From Thermomonas sp. (GTDB lineage Bacteria; Pseudomonadota; Gammaproteobacteria; Xanthomonadales; Xanthomonadaceae): a stretch of DNA of 64,000 nt. The number at the start of each line of letters is the position of its first letter. The stretch's first letter is position 1. Positions 26,098 through 34,704 of the stretch are shown here, in pieces. Made by a program: the position numbers and the translations under genes. Below the pieces are notes generated by a model, which had not been told where the DNA came from, did no database searches, and saw only the letters and a program-made list of their open reading frames with translations. The stretch covers positions 1-64,000 of the forward strand of contig NZ_JAHRWW010000011.1 of assembly GCF_019104945.1 (NCBI RefSeq), written 5' to 3'.

Positions 26098-26967
26098 TTA
26101 GACCTCAAACCCGCCTTTCTTCAACTCATGTTGCGCTTGCTCAAACCCAGTGCTTGGCACAATGGCATTCGTTCGGTCGGCCAATTCGTTCCAACGCTGC
26201 AAAATCGCTTCGGCGCTGGCCGATTCACCCAACTCAATACCTTGGGTCATCGCAATGTGTACTAACTCAAAGCCACCCGCGCCCGCACTTAAAATGGCCC
26301 GGTTAGGTGCTTGCTCCGACACCAGCGCCAACACCGCCGGGCTCACCAACTCGGGTTTGAATTTCGACAGTTGCGCATCCGGCAAAATGCCTTCCATCAT
26401 TTTTGTCTTGCCGGTGGGAGCGAGGCAATTCACGCGAATATTGTGCTTCTCGCCTTCGATACCCAGCGTTTGCATCAAGCCCACCAGCCCCATCTTGGCC
26501 GCGGCATAGTTGGCCTGACCGAAGTTGCCATACAAACCGCTGCAGGATGTCGTCATCACAACACGGCCATAGTTCTGTTCACGCATTGCATTCCATACCG
26601 CCTTGGTGCAATTGGCCGAACCCATTAAATGCACATCCACAACAAGGCGGAAATCATCCAGCCCCATTTTCGCGAAACTTTTATCGCGCAAGATGCCTGC
26701 GTTATTCACCAAAATGTCGATCCGCCCCCAGTCAGCCAGCACCGCATCGACCATCGCCTGCACCGCACCCGCGTCGGCCACCGAACACTGCACCGCGCGC
26801 GCCTGACCGCCCGCGGCGTGAATTTCATCCACCACCGTCTGCGCGCCGCTACCTAAATCATTGACGACTACTTTGGCGCCACGGCTTGCCAACAACAATG
26901 CGTGCGAACGTCCTAGCCCACCGCCTGCGCCAGTGACAATCGCCACGCGGCCATTCAAATCAATCAT
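26098..26967 (-). CDS. Short-chain dehydrogenase/reductase (multifunctional-enzyme-2 type)
   Basis: A 289-residue NAD(P)-dependent oxidoreductase. The Rossmann motif is TGAGGGLGRSHA (residues about 12-23), NNAG lies near 87-90, and the catalytic Ser-Tyr-Lys set is in TTSCSGLYGNFGQANYAAAKMG (Tyr near 164, Lys near 168). VNDLGSGAQ and the GKTKMMEG-like loop resemble the 3-hydroxyacyl-CoA dehydrogenase domain of peroxisomal multifunctional enzyme 2. The C-terminal extension beyond residue 235 is long for a simple SDR. A fatty-acid or branched acyl-CoA substrate is likely but not proven. It follows the HAD gene on the same strand by 21 bp. Confidence 0.85.
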   Translation of the reverse strand: MIDLNGRVAIVTGAGGGLGRSHALLLASRGAKVVVNDLGSGAQTVVDEIHAAGGQARAVQCSVADAGAVQAMVDAVLADWGRIDILVNNAGILRDKSFAKMGLDDFRLVVDVHLMGSANCTKAVWNAMREQNYGRVVMTTSCSGLYGNFGQANYAAAKMGLVGLMQTLGIEGEKHNIRVNCLAPTGKTKMMEGILPDAQLSKFKPELVSPAVLALVSEQAPNRAILSAGAGGFELVHIAMTQGIELGESASAEAILQRWNELADRTNAIVPSTGFEQAQHELKKGGFEV

Positions 26968-26988
26968 GTAGTGCTCCCAAAGCGTTGG

Positions 26989-27717
26989 TTACATCGACGC
27001 CAGTGCATCGAGGTCAGAAATGGCTTGCGACAAGTTGCCGATACCGTCGATTTCACGCATACGCTCACGCCCCTGGGTGAGCTGCGCGCTGGCTTCGTGC
27101 ATCCAAGTGAGGTGATACGGTACATACACGCCCCAGCCACCAAGCTCGAGCACTGGCTGAATATCTGAGCGCAGCGAATTACCCACCATCAAAAACCGCG
27201 ATGGATCCACGCCGAATTCTTCAAACAATCGCGCATAGGTGGTGGGGTCTTTTTCACTCACCACCTCGATACGGCGAAATAGATCCGACAACCCCGACTC
27301 GCGCACCTTGGCTTCTTGATGAAACAAATCGCCTTTGGTGATCAACACCACCGGATACTTTGCGGCGATTGCGGTAACCGCTTCGCGCACATCATCGAGC
27401 ACTTCTACCGGATGCCGCAGCAGCTGCTTGGCGATCGCCACGATGCGTTTGATATCAGACGCTTTGATGCGCGCATCGGTGATATCCACCGCCGCTTCCA
27501 CCATGGACAGCGCCATGCCTTTTACGCCGTAGCCGAAGAACGCGATATTGCGCGACTCATAGCCATACAGGCGCTTGCCAACGTCATCGAGATCCACGTA
27601 ATGGGAAATGATGCGCTCGAACTGTGCCTGCGCATCGTCGAAATAATCTTGGCTGCGCCAGAGGGTGTCGTCGGCATCGAAGCCGACCATGGCAATGCCG
27701 CGGTTTGAGGTTTGCAT
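26989..27717 (-). CDS. HAD-superfamily phosphatase
   Basis: A 242-residue haloacid-dehalogenase-like hydrolase. Motif I is FDADDTLWRS (nucleophile Asp near 14), motif II VLITKGD (around 122-128), motif III lysine in VVSEKDPTTY and motif IV MVGNSLRSDIQPVLELG. An alpha-helical cap sits between motifs I and II. These enzymes dephosphorylate small metabolites; the substrate is unknown. It lies between the Lrp-like regulator and the SDR gene, same strand, short gaps (23 and 21 bp). Confidence 0.86.
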   Translation of the reverse strand: MQTSNRGIAMVGFDADDTLWRSQDYFDDAQAQFERIISHYVDLDDVGKRLYGYESRNIAFFGYGVKGMALSMVEAAVDITDARIKASDIKRIVAIAKQLLRHPVEVLDDVREAVTAIAAKYPVVLITKGDLFHQEAKVRESGLSDLFRRIEVVSEKDPTTYARLFEEFGVDPSRFLMVGNSLRSDIQPVLELGGWGVYVPYHLTWMHEASAQLTQGRERMREIDGIGNLSQAISDLDALASM

Positions 27718-27740
27718 CCGCTAAGTTTAATCGGTACGCG

Positions 27741-28214
27741 TTAAATCGGCAGTGCGGTGGTGCGCTTGACCGTGCGCAGCGCCAATGTGGACTGCACCCG
27801 CACCACCCCCGGCAGTTGGGTCAAAATTTCGGTGTGGATGCGCTCGAAGTCTTCGGCGTCGGAATAGGTCACCCGCACCATGTAATCGGCCGCGCCCGCC
27901 AGCAGGCAGCATTCGGTCACCTCAGGGTGTTCGCGCACTGCATTTTCAAATGCATCCAGCGCGGTTCGACCCTGCTGGTCAAGCGTCACCAGCACAAATG
28001 CTGTGCCGGAGAGCCCGGCCAGCTTGTCGTCGAGCAACATGACATAGCGCGCGATCAAACCCGCCTCTTCCAATAATTTCACGCGGCGCAAACAGGCAGA
28101 GGGCGAAAGATTGATGCGCTGGGCCAACTCCAAATTGGTCAGCCGGCCGTCTTCCTGTAACAGACGAATGATGGCCCGATCGCGGTCATCCAAGGGGGTT
28201 ACAAAATGCCGCAT
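27741..28214 (-). CDS. Lrp/AsnC-family transcriptional regulator
   Basis: A 157-residue regulator with an N-terminal helix-turn-helix (LDDRDRAIIRLLQEDGRLTNLELAQRINLSPSACLRRVKLLEEAGLI, residues 8-53) and a C-terminal RAM ligand-binding domain (VLVTLDQQGRTALDAF to the end) with the usual effector loop (CCLLAGAADYMVRV). It is divergent from alanine dehydrogenase with 133 bp between starts. By analogy with other genomes it probably activates ald in response to alanine or another amino acid. A perfect inverted repeat lies between the two genes. Confidence 0.92.
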   Translation of the reverse strand: MRHFVTPLDDRDRAIIRLLQEDGRLTNLELAQRINLSPSACLRRVKLLEEAGLIARYVMLLDDKLAGLSGTAFVLVTLDQQGRTALDAFENAVREHPEVTECCLLAGAADYMVRVTYSDAEDFERIHTEILTQLPGVVRVQSTLALRTVKRTTALPI

Positions 28215-28242
28215 TCTATTCGCTCATATTTCAGATTATTCG

Positions 28243-28263
28243 CTGAGAATGCGAAATTCTCAG
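28243..28263. promoter_or_regulatory. Candidate operator for the Lrp-like regulator
   Basis: Perfect inverted repeat CTGAGAAT-N5-ATTCTCAG lies 29 bp from the regulator start and 84 bp from the ald start. A second similar but imperfect pair (ATTCTATTCGC / GCTGAGAATGCG) surrounds it. TTGACG (28280-28285) and CATAAT (28308-28313) are downstream, but at 22-bp spacing they are a poor sigma-70 pair. Confidence 0.6.
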
Positions 28264-28347
28264 CTAGACGGCAACATATTTGACGATTTTTTGCGCTTTC
28301 AGACGCGCATAATGCCCTCTTTCTACTCTCCTACTGAGATTCCCACG

Positions 28348-29466
28348 ATGCGTATCGGTGTACCCAAGGAAATTAAGAACAATGAATTCCGCGTCGGCCT
28401 GATCCCGACGTCGGTGCATGAGCTGGTGCACCATGGCCACGAGGTGGTGGTGCAGCAAGGGGCCGGGCTAGGCGCAGGGCTGACCGACGACGACTACATC
28501 GCCGCGGGCGCCACGCTGCTGGCAACGGCGGAAGAAATCTTCGCCAGTGCCGATATGATCGTGAAGGTGAAAGAGCCGCAGGCCGTAGAGCGCAAAATGC
28601 TGCGCCCCGGGCAAATCTTGTTCACCTATTTGCACCTTGCCCCCGATGCACCGCAGACCCACGACTTGGTGGACTCGGGCGCCGTCTGCATTGCCTATGA
28701 GACCGTCACCGCGCCGAACGGCTCGCTGCCGCTACTCACCCCGATGTCGGAAGTAGCCGGCCGCCTCGCCCCACAAGTGGGCGCACATTCGCTGGAAAAA
28801 GCTCAAGGCGGCCGCGGCGTGCTTCTCGGCGGCGTGCCCGGTGTGGCACCGGCGGAGGTGCTGGTGCTCGGCGGCGGCGTGTCCGGTACGCAAGCAGCAA
28901 CAATTGCAATTGGCATGGGCGCTCAGGTGACCGTAGTGGATCGCTCCAACGACGCGCTAAAGCGTTTGTCGGCGCAGTTTGGCTCAGCGATCTCCACCGT
29001 GTATTCCACCAAGGCTGCGATCCAAGAGTTGATCCAGCGCGCCGACCTCGTGATTGGCACCGTGCTGATTCCGGGCGCGGCCGCACCAAAGCTGATCACC
29101 CGCGACATGCTGAAGACCATGAAGCCGGGCTCGGTGATTGTGGACGTGGCGATCGACCAAGGCGGCTGCACCGAAACTTCAAAAGCCACCACCCATGCCG
29201 ACCCCACTTTTGTGGTGGATGGCGTGGTGCACTACTGCGTGGCCAATATGCCTGGCGCCGTGGCGCGCACCTCTACCTTTGCGCTGAATAACGCCACCCT
29301 GCCGTTCACCCTGGCGCTGGCCAATAAGGGCTGGAAGCAGGCCCTGAAGGACGACAAGCACCTGCGCAACGGCCTGAATGTGTGCGAAGGCAAGATCACC
29401 TGCGAGCCGGTGGCCACCACCCACAACCTGCCGTATGTCACGGCAGAGAACGTGCTGGGCCTGTAA
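28348..29466 (+). CDS. ald: Alanine dehydrogenase
   Basis: A 372-residue NAD-dependent enzyme interconverting L-alanine and pyruvate plus ammonia. The start MRIGVPKEIKNNEFRVGLIP is diagnostic. KVKEPQAVE, the YLHLAPD segment, GGRGVLLGGVPGVAPAEVLVLGGGVSG (NAD site, around residues 151-177) and DVAIDQGGCTETSKATTHADPTF are intact. Length matches the family. The longer open frame upstream is not coding; the ATG at 28348 was chosen by homology. It ends at a strong terminator and is probably controlled by the divergent Lrp-like protein. Confidence 0.97.
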   Translation: MRIGVPKEIKNNEFRVGLIPTSVHELVHHGHEVVVQQGAGLGAGLTDDDYIAAGATLLATAEEIFASADMIVKVKEPQAVERKMLRPGQILFTYLHLAPDAPQTHDLVDSGAVCIAYETVTAPNGSLPLLTPMSEVAGRLAPQVGAHSLEKAQGGRGVLLGGVPGVAPAEVLVLGGGVSGTQAATIAIGMGAQVTVVDRSNDALKRLSAQFGSAISTVYSTKAAIQELIQRADLVIGTVLIPGAAAPKLITRDMLKTMKPGSVIVDVAIDQGGCTETSKATTHADPTFVVDGVVHYCVANMPGAVARTSTFALNNATLPFTLALANKGWKQALKDDKHLRNGLNVCEGKITCEPVATTHNLPYVTAENVLGL

Positions 29467-29490
29467 TCCCTCCCCCACGAGGCGTTACGG

Positions 29491-29516
29491 AAGGGGACGG
29501 TTCGCCGTCCCCTTTT
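29491..29516 (+). terminator. Intrinsic terminator of ald
   Basis: A 10-bp stem (AAGGGGACGG/CCGTCCCCTT) closed by a stable TTCG tetraloop (29501-29504) with four T at its 3' side. It sits 25 bp after the ald stop and 64 bp before agaR. Confidence 0.9.
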
Positions 29517-29529
29517 CATTTTCAGCGCC

Positions 29530-29545
29530 CGAAACGAAATGAAAT
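29530..29545 (+). promoter_or_regulatory. Candidate AgaR operator upstream of agaR
   Basis: CGAAACGAAATGAAAT gives three GAAA cores at exact 5-bp steps (29531, 29536, 29541). It lies 35-50 bp before the GTG start, upstream of a possible -10 (CATACT 29550-29555). Related GAAA repeats precede agaZ. DeoR-family AgaR sites in other proteobacteria have CTTTC (GAAAG) cores. Confidence 0.55.
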
Positions 29546-29579
29546 ATCGCATACTCAACACTCAACCTTAGGAGCCAAC

Positions 29580-30359
29580 GTGCCCGTGAGCCGTGATACC
29601 AGCCAACGCCGCCTGCAAATCAGCGAACTTGTCCGTCAAAACGGCAGCGTTCAAGTCACCGACCTTTCCGACCGTTTCGGCGTGAGTGCGCAAACCATTC
29701 GCAAAGACCTGCGTTATTTAAGCGAACGCGGCGTGATGGCGCGCGCCTACGGTGGCGCGATTGACAGCCATGTCGTTGGCCCCAGCAGCGGCGAGCCGAC
29801 GTATGAAGCCAAGCGCGGCAAGCACCCGACGCAGAAGCAGCAAATCGGCCACTGCGCCGCCAAACTGGTAACGCCCGGCAGCACCATCGTCATCGACTCC
29901 GGCACCACCGGCATCGCGCTTGCCGAAGCACTGCCCAATATTGACGTTACCGTGGTGACCAATGACTTCGGCGTGCTGGCTGCAGTCGCGCCAAAAACCA
30001 ATATCCGTCTACTGATGCTCGGTGGCGAGCTGCGCCGCAAAAACATGGCGTTCTACGGCGGCCTAACGGTGGAAGCCTTGGATGCCCTGCACGTGGACTT
30101 GCTGTTTCTGGGCGTGGATGGGTTCGATCTTGAGCGCGGCATCACCACCCACTACGAGCCAGAAGCCCTACTCAACCGCAAGATGGTGGAAGCCGCGCGC
30201 CGCGTGGTGGCCATTACCGATAGCAGCAAATTTGGCCGCGTCTGCCTGCACCGCATCATCCCCGTAAACGGGCTTGATACGCTGATTACCGACCACGACG
30301 CCCCCGCTGAGCTGCGCGCATCCATTGAAGCATTGGGCGTAGAACTACTATTGGCGTAA
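29580..30359 (+). CDS. agaR: DeoR-family repressor, AgaR-like
   Basis: A 259-residue regulator starting at GTG 29580, six bases after TAGGAG. The N-terminal helix-turn-helix (QRRLQISELVRQNGSVQVTDLSDRFGVSAQTIRKDLRYLSERG, residues about 8-50) is DeoR type. The C-terminal sugar-phosphate sensor domain has VIDSGTTGIALAEAL, LLMLGGELRRKNMAFYGG and FLGVDGFDLERGITTHYEPEA. Such repressors release DNA when bound to a phosphorylated sugar. It heads the agaZ-agaS-agaK genes, which fits AgaR of N-acetylgalactosamine/galactosamine catabolism. The name is inferred from context; GlcNAc-type regulation cannot be excluded. Confidence 0.85.
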   Translation: MPVSRDTSQRRLQISELVRQNGSVQVTDLSDRFGVSAQTIRKDLRYLSERGVMARAYGGAIDSHVVGPSSGEPTYEAKRGKHPTQKQQIGHCAAKLVTPGSTIVIDSGTTGIALAEALPNIDVTVVTNDFGVLAAVAPKTNIRLLMLGGELRRKNMAFYGGLTVEALDALHVDLLFLGVDGFDLERGITTHYEPEALLNRKMVEAARRVVAITDSSKFGRVCLHRIIPVNGLDTLITDHDAPAELRASIEALGVELLLA

Positions 30360-30391
30360 AGCAGCACAGAGACTTTCGAAGATAAATCGCA

Positions 30392-30419
30392 ACGAAACAA
30401 AAAGAAAATAAAACGAAAC
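30392..30419 (+). promoter_or_regulatory. Helically phased GAAA repeats before agaZ
   Basis: ACGAAAC occurs at 30392-30398 and 30413-30419, with AGAAA (30403-30407) midway. The GAAA cores start at 30394, 30404 and 30415, i.e. 10 and 11 bp apart. A palindromic TTTCGAA (30374-30380) lies just upstream. This is a probable AgaR operator array. Confidence 0.6.
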
Positions 30420-30426
30420 ATTTTTA

Positions 30427-30455
30427 TTGCATTCCCTCACAAAGACCGCCACAAT
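30427..30455 (+). promoter_or_regulatory. Candidate sigma-70 promoter of agaZSK
   Basis: TTGCAT (30427-30432) and CACAAT (30450-30455) are separated by 17 bp, directly after the GAAA array and 22 bp before the agaZ start codon. Confidence 0.5.
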
Positions 30456-30477
30456 GCCTTTCAAAAGGAAGGTATTT

Positions 30478-31752
30478 ATGCACCCATTGCAAACTTTGAT
30501 TGCGCAGCATAAGCAAGGGGCCGCCTGCGGCATCACTTCTATTTGCTCCGCGCATCCACTGGTGATCGAAGCCTCGCTGCGCCACGCCCAGCGCCACAAC
30601 GCGCCGTTCGTTTTGTTTGAAGCTACCTGCAACCAGGTGAACCAAGACGGCGGCTACACCGGCATGCGCCCCGCCGACTTCGTGAAGTTCGTTCACGCGA
30701 TCGCCACCCGTGTGGGCTTTCCTACTGAAAAAATTCTGCTTGGCGGCGACCACCTTGGCCCCAACCCGTGGACCGCGCTCGATGCCGCCGCCGCGATGGA
30801 TAAGGCCGAAGTAATGGTAGCCGACTACGTACGTGCGGGCTTCCAGAAAATTCATTTGGATTGCTCGATGGTCTGCACCGATGACCCAGAGCCACTGCCA
30901 GAAGCCACCATCGTGGAACGCGCCGTGCGCCTCGCCCGCGCTGCTGAAGCCGCGCATGCTGATGTTGGCGGCGCCGCACCGGTGTATGTGATCGGCACCG
31001 AAGTGCCGGTGCCGGGCGGTGCTACCGAAGCCATCGAAGGCCTCGCCGTCACCACACCAGAGGCCGCACTGGCCACGATTGAAGCGCACCGCGCCGCGTT
31101 CGTTGCGGCAGGCCTTAGCGATGCGTGGACGCGCGTGATCGCCTCTGTGGTGCAGCCGGGTGTGGAGTTCGACCACCATAGCGTGATTGACTACGCGCCG
31201 GAAAAAGCCCGCGCCCTCAGCGCCGCCATTGAAGGCGTTCCCGGCATGGTGTTTGAAGCCCATTCCACCGACTACCAAACCCCGGATAAGCTCGCTGCCT
31301 TGGTGCGCGATCATTTCGCCATTCTGAAAGTCGGCCCCGGCCTGACGTTTGCCTTGCGCGAAGCGCTCTGGGCGCTCGACGCGATCGAACGCGAATGGAT
31401 CGCCAGCGATCTACAGGCGCATCTGCGTGAAGTGACACTCACCCGTCTGTACGCCGAGCCCAAGTATTGGAAACGCTATTACACGGCGCAGAGCGATCAG
31501 CTTGAAATCGACCTGCAATACAGCCTCAGCGACCGCATTCGCTACTACTGGCCCGACGCACAAATAGACGCCGCGCGCGCGCGCCTGTTCGACAACCTGC
31601 GCAACAACCCGCCGCCGCTCCCCCTGCTCGGCCAATACCTGCCGCACGCACTCAAAGCGCTGCGTGAAGGCCGTATTTCTAATGCCCCCAACGCGCTAGT
31701 GATGGCGCATATCGAAGCCGTTCTGGACGACTATCAGCATGCTTGCCATTGA
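30478..31752 (+). CDS. agaZ: Tagatose-bisphosphate aldolase accessory subunit (AgaZ/GatZ family)
   Basis: A 424-residue protein (E. coli KbaZ 426, GatZ 420). AGCGITSICSAHPLVIEASL-type N-terminus, FEATCNQVNQDGGYTGM, ILLGGDHLGPNPW, KIHLDCSM, VYVIGTEVPVPGG, FEAHSTDYQT and LKVGPGLTFALREAL are all family blocks. In enteric bacteria this chain stabilises the class II aldolase AgaY/KbaY; a tagatose-6-phosphate kinase role has also been proposed, and the point is unresolved. No agaY is present in the window. The start at 30478 follows AAGGAAGG. It overlaps agaS by 14 bp. Confidence 0.92.
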   Translation: MHPLQTLIAQHKQGAACGITSICSAHPLVIEASLRHAQRHNAPFVLFEATCNQVNQDGGYTGMRPADFVKFVHAIATRVGFPTEKILLGGDHLGPNPWTALDAAAAMDKAEVMVADYVRAGFQKIHLDCSMVCTDDPEPLPEATIVERAVRLARAAEAAHADVGGAAPVYVIGTEVPVPGGATEAIEGLAVTTPEAALATIEAHRAAFVAAGLSDAWTRVIASVVQPGVEFDHHSVIDYAPEKARALSAAIEGVPGMVFEAHSTDYQTPDKLAALVRDHFAILKVGPGLTFALREALWALDAIEREWIASDLQAHLREVTLTRLYAEPKYWKRYYTAQSDQLEIDLQYSLSDRIRYYWPDAQIDAARARLFDNLRNNPPPLPLLGQYLPHALKALREGRISNAPNALVMAHIEAVLDDYQHACH

Positions 31753-32902
31753 TTCTTTTCTCGGCATCGACGCCGCCACGCTCGAAACGTCCGGTGCGCT
31801 ACACACCGCTCGCGAAATTCAGCAGCAGCCCGATATGCTGCAGGCCACCCATGCGCTGATCGCATCGCTGCGTGCGGCACTTGACCTGTTCACCCAGCCG
31901 CTGGCACACAACCCCAATACGCGGATCATTTTGACCGGCGCAGGCACCTCGGCGTATATCGGGCAAATTCTTGCGCCTCTGCTCGACGCACAGCTGCCTG
32001 CGCGTGTGGATGCCATTGCCACCACCGACCTTGTGAGCGCACCCAAGCTGCACTTACAGCCCACGCAACCGCTGCTGTTGGTGTCGTTTGGCCGCTCCGG
32101 TAACAGCCCAGAAAGTGTTGCGGCGGTGGAGCTGGCCGAAACATTGGTGCAAGACGTGCGCCACCTGTTCATCACCTGCAATCCCAACGGTAAACTGGGT
32201 AAGTTGGAAGTGCGCCAAGCGTTCTCCGTGCACCTGCCGGAAGCCACCCACGACGCCAGCTTCGCGATGACCTCCAGCTTTAGCTGCATGCTTTACGCTG
32301 CGCTCGCCGCGCTCACGCCAAGCAATATCAGCGAAGCGCGCTGCAACGCCCTTAGCGCAGCCACTACGCAGGCCATTCGGCAATTTCCGCAGCCGTTACA
32401 CGCGCTGGCCGAACGCGGTTTTGACCGCTGCGTGTACCTCGGCAGCGGCGTGCTGCAAGGCCTGGCGCGCGAAGCCGCGCTGAAACTGGGCGAACTGAGC
32501 AATGGCGCGATTGCCACCACCTATGATTCGCCGCTCGGCTTTCGCCACGGCCCCAAGACGTTTGTCACCGCCAATACGCTGGTCTGTGTCTTTGTATCGA
32601 ACGATGCCTATACCCAGCAGTACGACCGCGACTTGATCGACGAACTGCGCCGCGATGGCGAAGCGGGTGCGGTGATCGAAATCACCGCGCAGCCGCGCGC
32701 CGAATATGCGGACAGCAGCATTGCCGTAGCGGAGATGGCGCAGGCGGACGATATTGATTTGGTGTGGCCCTATATCGCAGTGGCGCAAATGTATGCGTTC
32801 TTTGCATCGCGCACGCTGGACCGCAGCCCCGACAACCCCAACCCGCAAGGCACCGTGAACCGCGTGGTGCAAGGCGTGCGCCTATATCCACTGGACGCCT
32901 AA
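31739..32902 (+). CDS. agaS: Galactosamine-6-phosphate deaminase/isomerase, SIS family
   Basis: A 387-residue protein with two SIS domains. The first has ILTGAGTSAYIGQIL (residues about 62-76) and LLVSFGRSGNSPESVAAVELA; the second has CVYLGSGVLQGLAREAALKLGELSNG and DSPLGFRHGPKTFV. This matches AgaS (E. coli 384 residues), which converts galactosamine 6-phosphate to tagatose 6-phosphate plus ammonia. The 14-bp overlap with agaZ and 4-bp gap to agaK show one operon. Confidence 0.93.
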   Translation: MLAIDSFLGIDAATLETSGALHTAREIQQQPDMLQATHALIASLRAALDLFTQPLAHNPNTRIILTGAGTSAYIGQILAPLLDAQLPARVDAIATTDLVSAPKLHLQPTQPLLLVSFGRSGNSPESVAAVELAETLVQDVRHLFITCNPNGKLGKLEVRQAFSVHLPEATHDASFAMTSSFSCMLYAALAALTPSNISEARCNALSAATTQAIRQFPQPLHALAERGFDRCVYLGSGVLQGLAREAALKLGELSNGAIATTYDSPLGFRHGPKTFVTANTLVCVFVSNDAYTQQYDRDLIDELRRDGEAGAVIEITAQPRAEYADSSIAVAEMAQADDIDLVWPYIAVAQMYAFFASRTLDRSPDNPNPQGTVNRVVQGVRLYPLDA

Positions 32903-32906
32903 GCCT

Positions 32907-33839
32907 ATGGCCTACTTCCTTGGCGTGGACGGCGGCGGCACCAAGACCCGCTTTCTCTTGATGGATGCCAACGCGCAGCCGTTGGCGCAAGCCGAACTTG
33001 GCACCACCTATTTTCCGCAGGTAGGCCTAGACGGCGCTGGTGCCGTGCTGGAAGACGGTATCGCGCAGGTACTCAGCCACGCCGGGGTCAACGCCGGGGA
33101 TATTGCTTGGGCCTTCTTCGGCCTGCCCGCCTATGGTGAAAACGCGGCTGTCGCGCAGCAGCTCAACACGCTGCCCGCAGGCATCCTGGGGCATCTACGC
33201 TACACCTGCGATAACGACATGATCTGCGGCTGGGCCGGTTCACTGGCCTGCGCCGACGGCATCAATCTCATTGCCGGTACCGGCTCAATGGGCTACGGCC
33301 AGCGCAACGGCCTTGGTCAGCGTGCGGGTGGCTGGGGCGATGTTTTGGGTGATGAAGGCAGCGCCTATTGGATCGCTGCGCGTGGGCTCAATGTGTATTC
33401 CAAAATGAGCGATGGGCGCCTGCCCAAAGGCCCACTGCACGCCATCGTCAACGACGCGCTGCACCTGAAGCGCGACTTAGACCTATGCGCGCATATCTAC
33501 GGCCCCAATGTGGGCTCGCGCACCGATATTGCCAAGCTGTCGCCGTTGGTGGCCAACGCGGCGCGCGCGGGCGATAGCCACGCCCAGCAGATTTATCGTG
33601 ATGCCGGTTTTGAGTTGGCGCAGATCGCCATCGCCCTACGCAGCGCACTTCAGTTTGAAGCGGGTGAACAAGTATCTGTTTCGTATTCCGGCGGCGCCTT
33701 CCACGCCGGTGAGCTATTGCTAGAACCGCTGCGCAATGCCCTGCAAGCCGCGAGTGCGCAGTTCGATCTGCGCCCACCGCTGCACAGCCCCGATATGGGC
33801 GCCGCACTCTACGCGCAGCGCCTGGCCGCCTCGCGTTAA
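32907..33839 (+). CDS. agaK: BadF/BadG-type amino-sugar kinase, AgaK-like
   Basis: A 310-residue ASKHA kinase. The phosphate-1 loop is GVDGGGTKTRFLLMDA (residues 6-21), followed by WAFFGLPAYGE, NDMICGWAGSL, INLIAGTGSMGYG (phosphate 2) and GGWGDVLGDEGSAYWIA. The family includes N-acetylglucosamine and N-acetylgalactosamine kinases using ATP. Being last in an agaR-Z-S-K operon supports GalNAc or galactosamine as substrate. The deacetylase (AgaA), permease and class II aldolase are not adjacent, so free galactosamine is an equally possible substrate. Confidence 0.85.
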   Translation: MAYFLGVDGGGTKTRFLLMDANAQPLAQAELGTTYFPQVGLDGAGAVLEDGIAQVLSHAGVNAGDIAWAFFGLPAYGENAAVAQQLNTLPAGILGHLRYTCDNDMICGWAGSLACADGINLIAGTGSMGYGQRNGLGQRAGGWGDVLGDEGSAYWIAARGLNVYSKMSDGRLPKGPLHAIVNDALHLKRDLDLCAHIYGPNVGSRTDIAKLSPLVANAARAGDSHAQQIYRDAGFELAQIAIALRSALQFEAGEQVSVSYSGGAFHAGELLLEPLRNALQAASAQFDLRPPLHSPDMGAALYAQRLAASR

Positions 33840-34246
33840 ATCGTTTCTGCCACCGGGTATAGCTCCACTTCTTCGCGCTTTAGGCGCTCAAACAGCGCGC
33901 GCAATACCGTATTGGCATCGCGGCGGAACCCATCTGGGTCTGCCGCAAGCCGCGACGGCACCCGCCACTGATTCACAAAATCCGTGAACGCACCGGCCAG
34001 CCCCTGCATTTCTTTTTGATAGCGCGCGCCCAGTGTGGCGACGCGGCTATCGCCCGCATCGGCCAGCGTGGGATACAGCACGCGCTCTTCGGCCGCTAGA
34101 TGGAATTTAATGCGGCTAGCGGTGCCGGTAATCAATTCACTAATTTGCGGCGCATTCTCGCGCACGCCGCTGCGGCTCAAGTTGCGCAGCAGGTTGATCT
34201 GCTCGTAGATGTGCGCGTGATCGTGGTGGTAATGCTGGATATTCAT
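33836..34246 (-). CDS. Hemerythrin-domain protein
   Basis: A 136-residue four-helix protein. Histidine/acid ligands of a diiron site are arranged as HYHHDHAHIYEQI (residues 5-17), FHLAAEERVLYPTLAD (around 54-69) and LKREEVELYPVAE at the C-terminus. Such proteins bind O2 or NO-derived species or handle iron in the cytosol. The start at 34246 was chosen because upstream residues lack family character. It converges on agaK with a 4-bp overlap of stop codons and has no operon partner. Confidence 0.85.
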   Translation of the reverse strand: MNIQHYHHDHAHIYEQINLLRNLSRSGVRENAPQISELITGTASRIKFHLAAEERVLYPTLADAGDSRVATLGARYQKEMQGLAGAFTDFVNQWRVPSRLAADPDGFRRDANTVLRALFERLKREEVELYPVAETI

Positions 34247-34365
34247 AAAATGCGATGCTCGTCGCAACTTCAAACAATTGTTTGTTGTTGATATTAACTC
34301 GCATTTGGAAAATGCCAAGCGCTAACCGCCGCTTGGCTGATCCACGTCACGCGCGCCGCATTGGC

Positions 34366-34704
34366 TCAGGCTTTCTTCACGAACTCCGACTTCAGCCCCA
34401 TCTGGCCAATGCCGTCGATTTTGCAATCAATATCGTGGTCACCATCCACCAAGCGGATATTGCGCACCTTGGTGCCCACCTTCACCACCGACGAAGACCC
34501 CTTCACCTTGAGGTCTTTAATCACAGTGACGGTGTCGCCATCTTGCAGCACATTGCCCACCGCGTCTTTGACGATTTTGACGTCCTCGTCTTGCGCCACA
34601 TCACCCGGCGCCCACTCGTGCGCGCACTCCGGGCAGACCAGCAATGCACCGTCTTCGTAGGTGTATTCGCAATGACATTTGGGGCAGGGGGGCAAGGCAG
34701 ACAT
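34366..34704 (-). CDS. yjdM: YjdM/PhnA-family zinc-ribbon protein
   Basis: A 112-residue protein starting with a zinc ribbon, [25 protein letters not shown] (Cys pairs at residues about 8/11 and 24/27), followed by the conserved PhnA domain [51 protein letters not shown]. The family is found widely and, despite the PhnA name, its link to phosphonate use is doubtful. It is a single gene between the hemerythrin protein and an orphan antitoxin. Confidence 0.93.
   Translation of the reverse strand: MSALPPCPKCHCEYTYEDGALLVCPECAHEWAPGDVAQDEDVKIVKDAVGNVLQDGDTVTVIKDLKVKGSSSVVKVGTKVRNIRLVDGDHDIDCKIDGIGQMGLKSEFVKKA

Noticed and set aside
30424..31314. 296-codon open frame opposite agaZ
   Set aside because: His/Gly/Arg-rich shadow; agaZ covers the region with clear family motifs.
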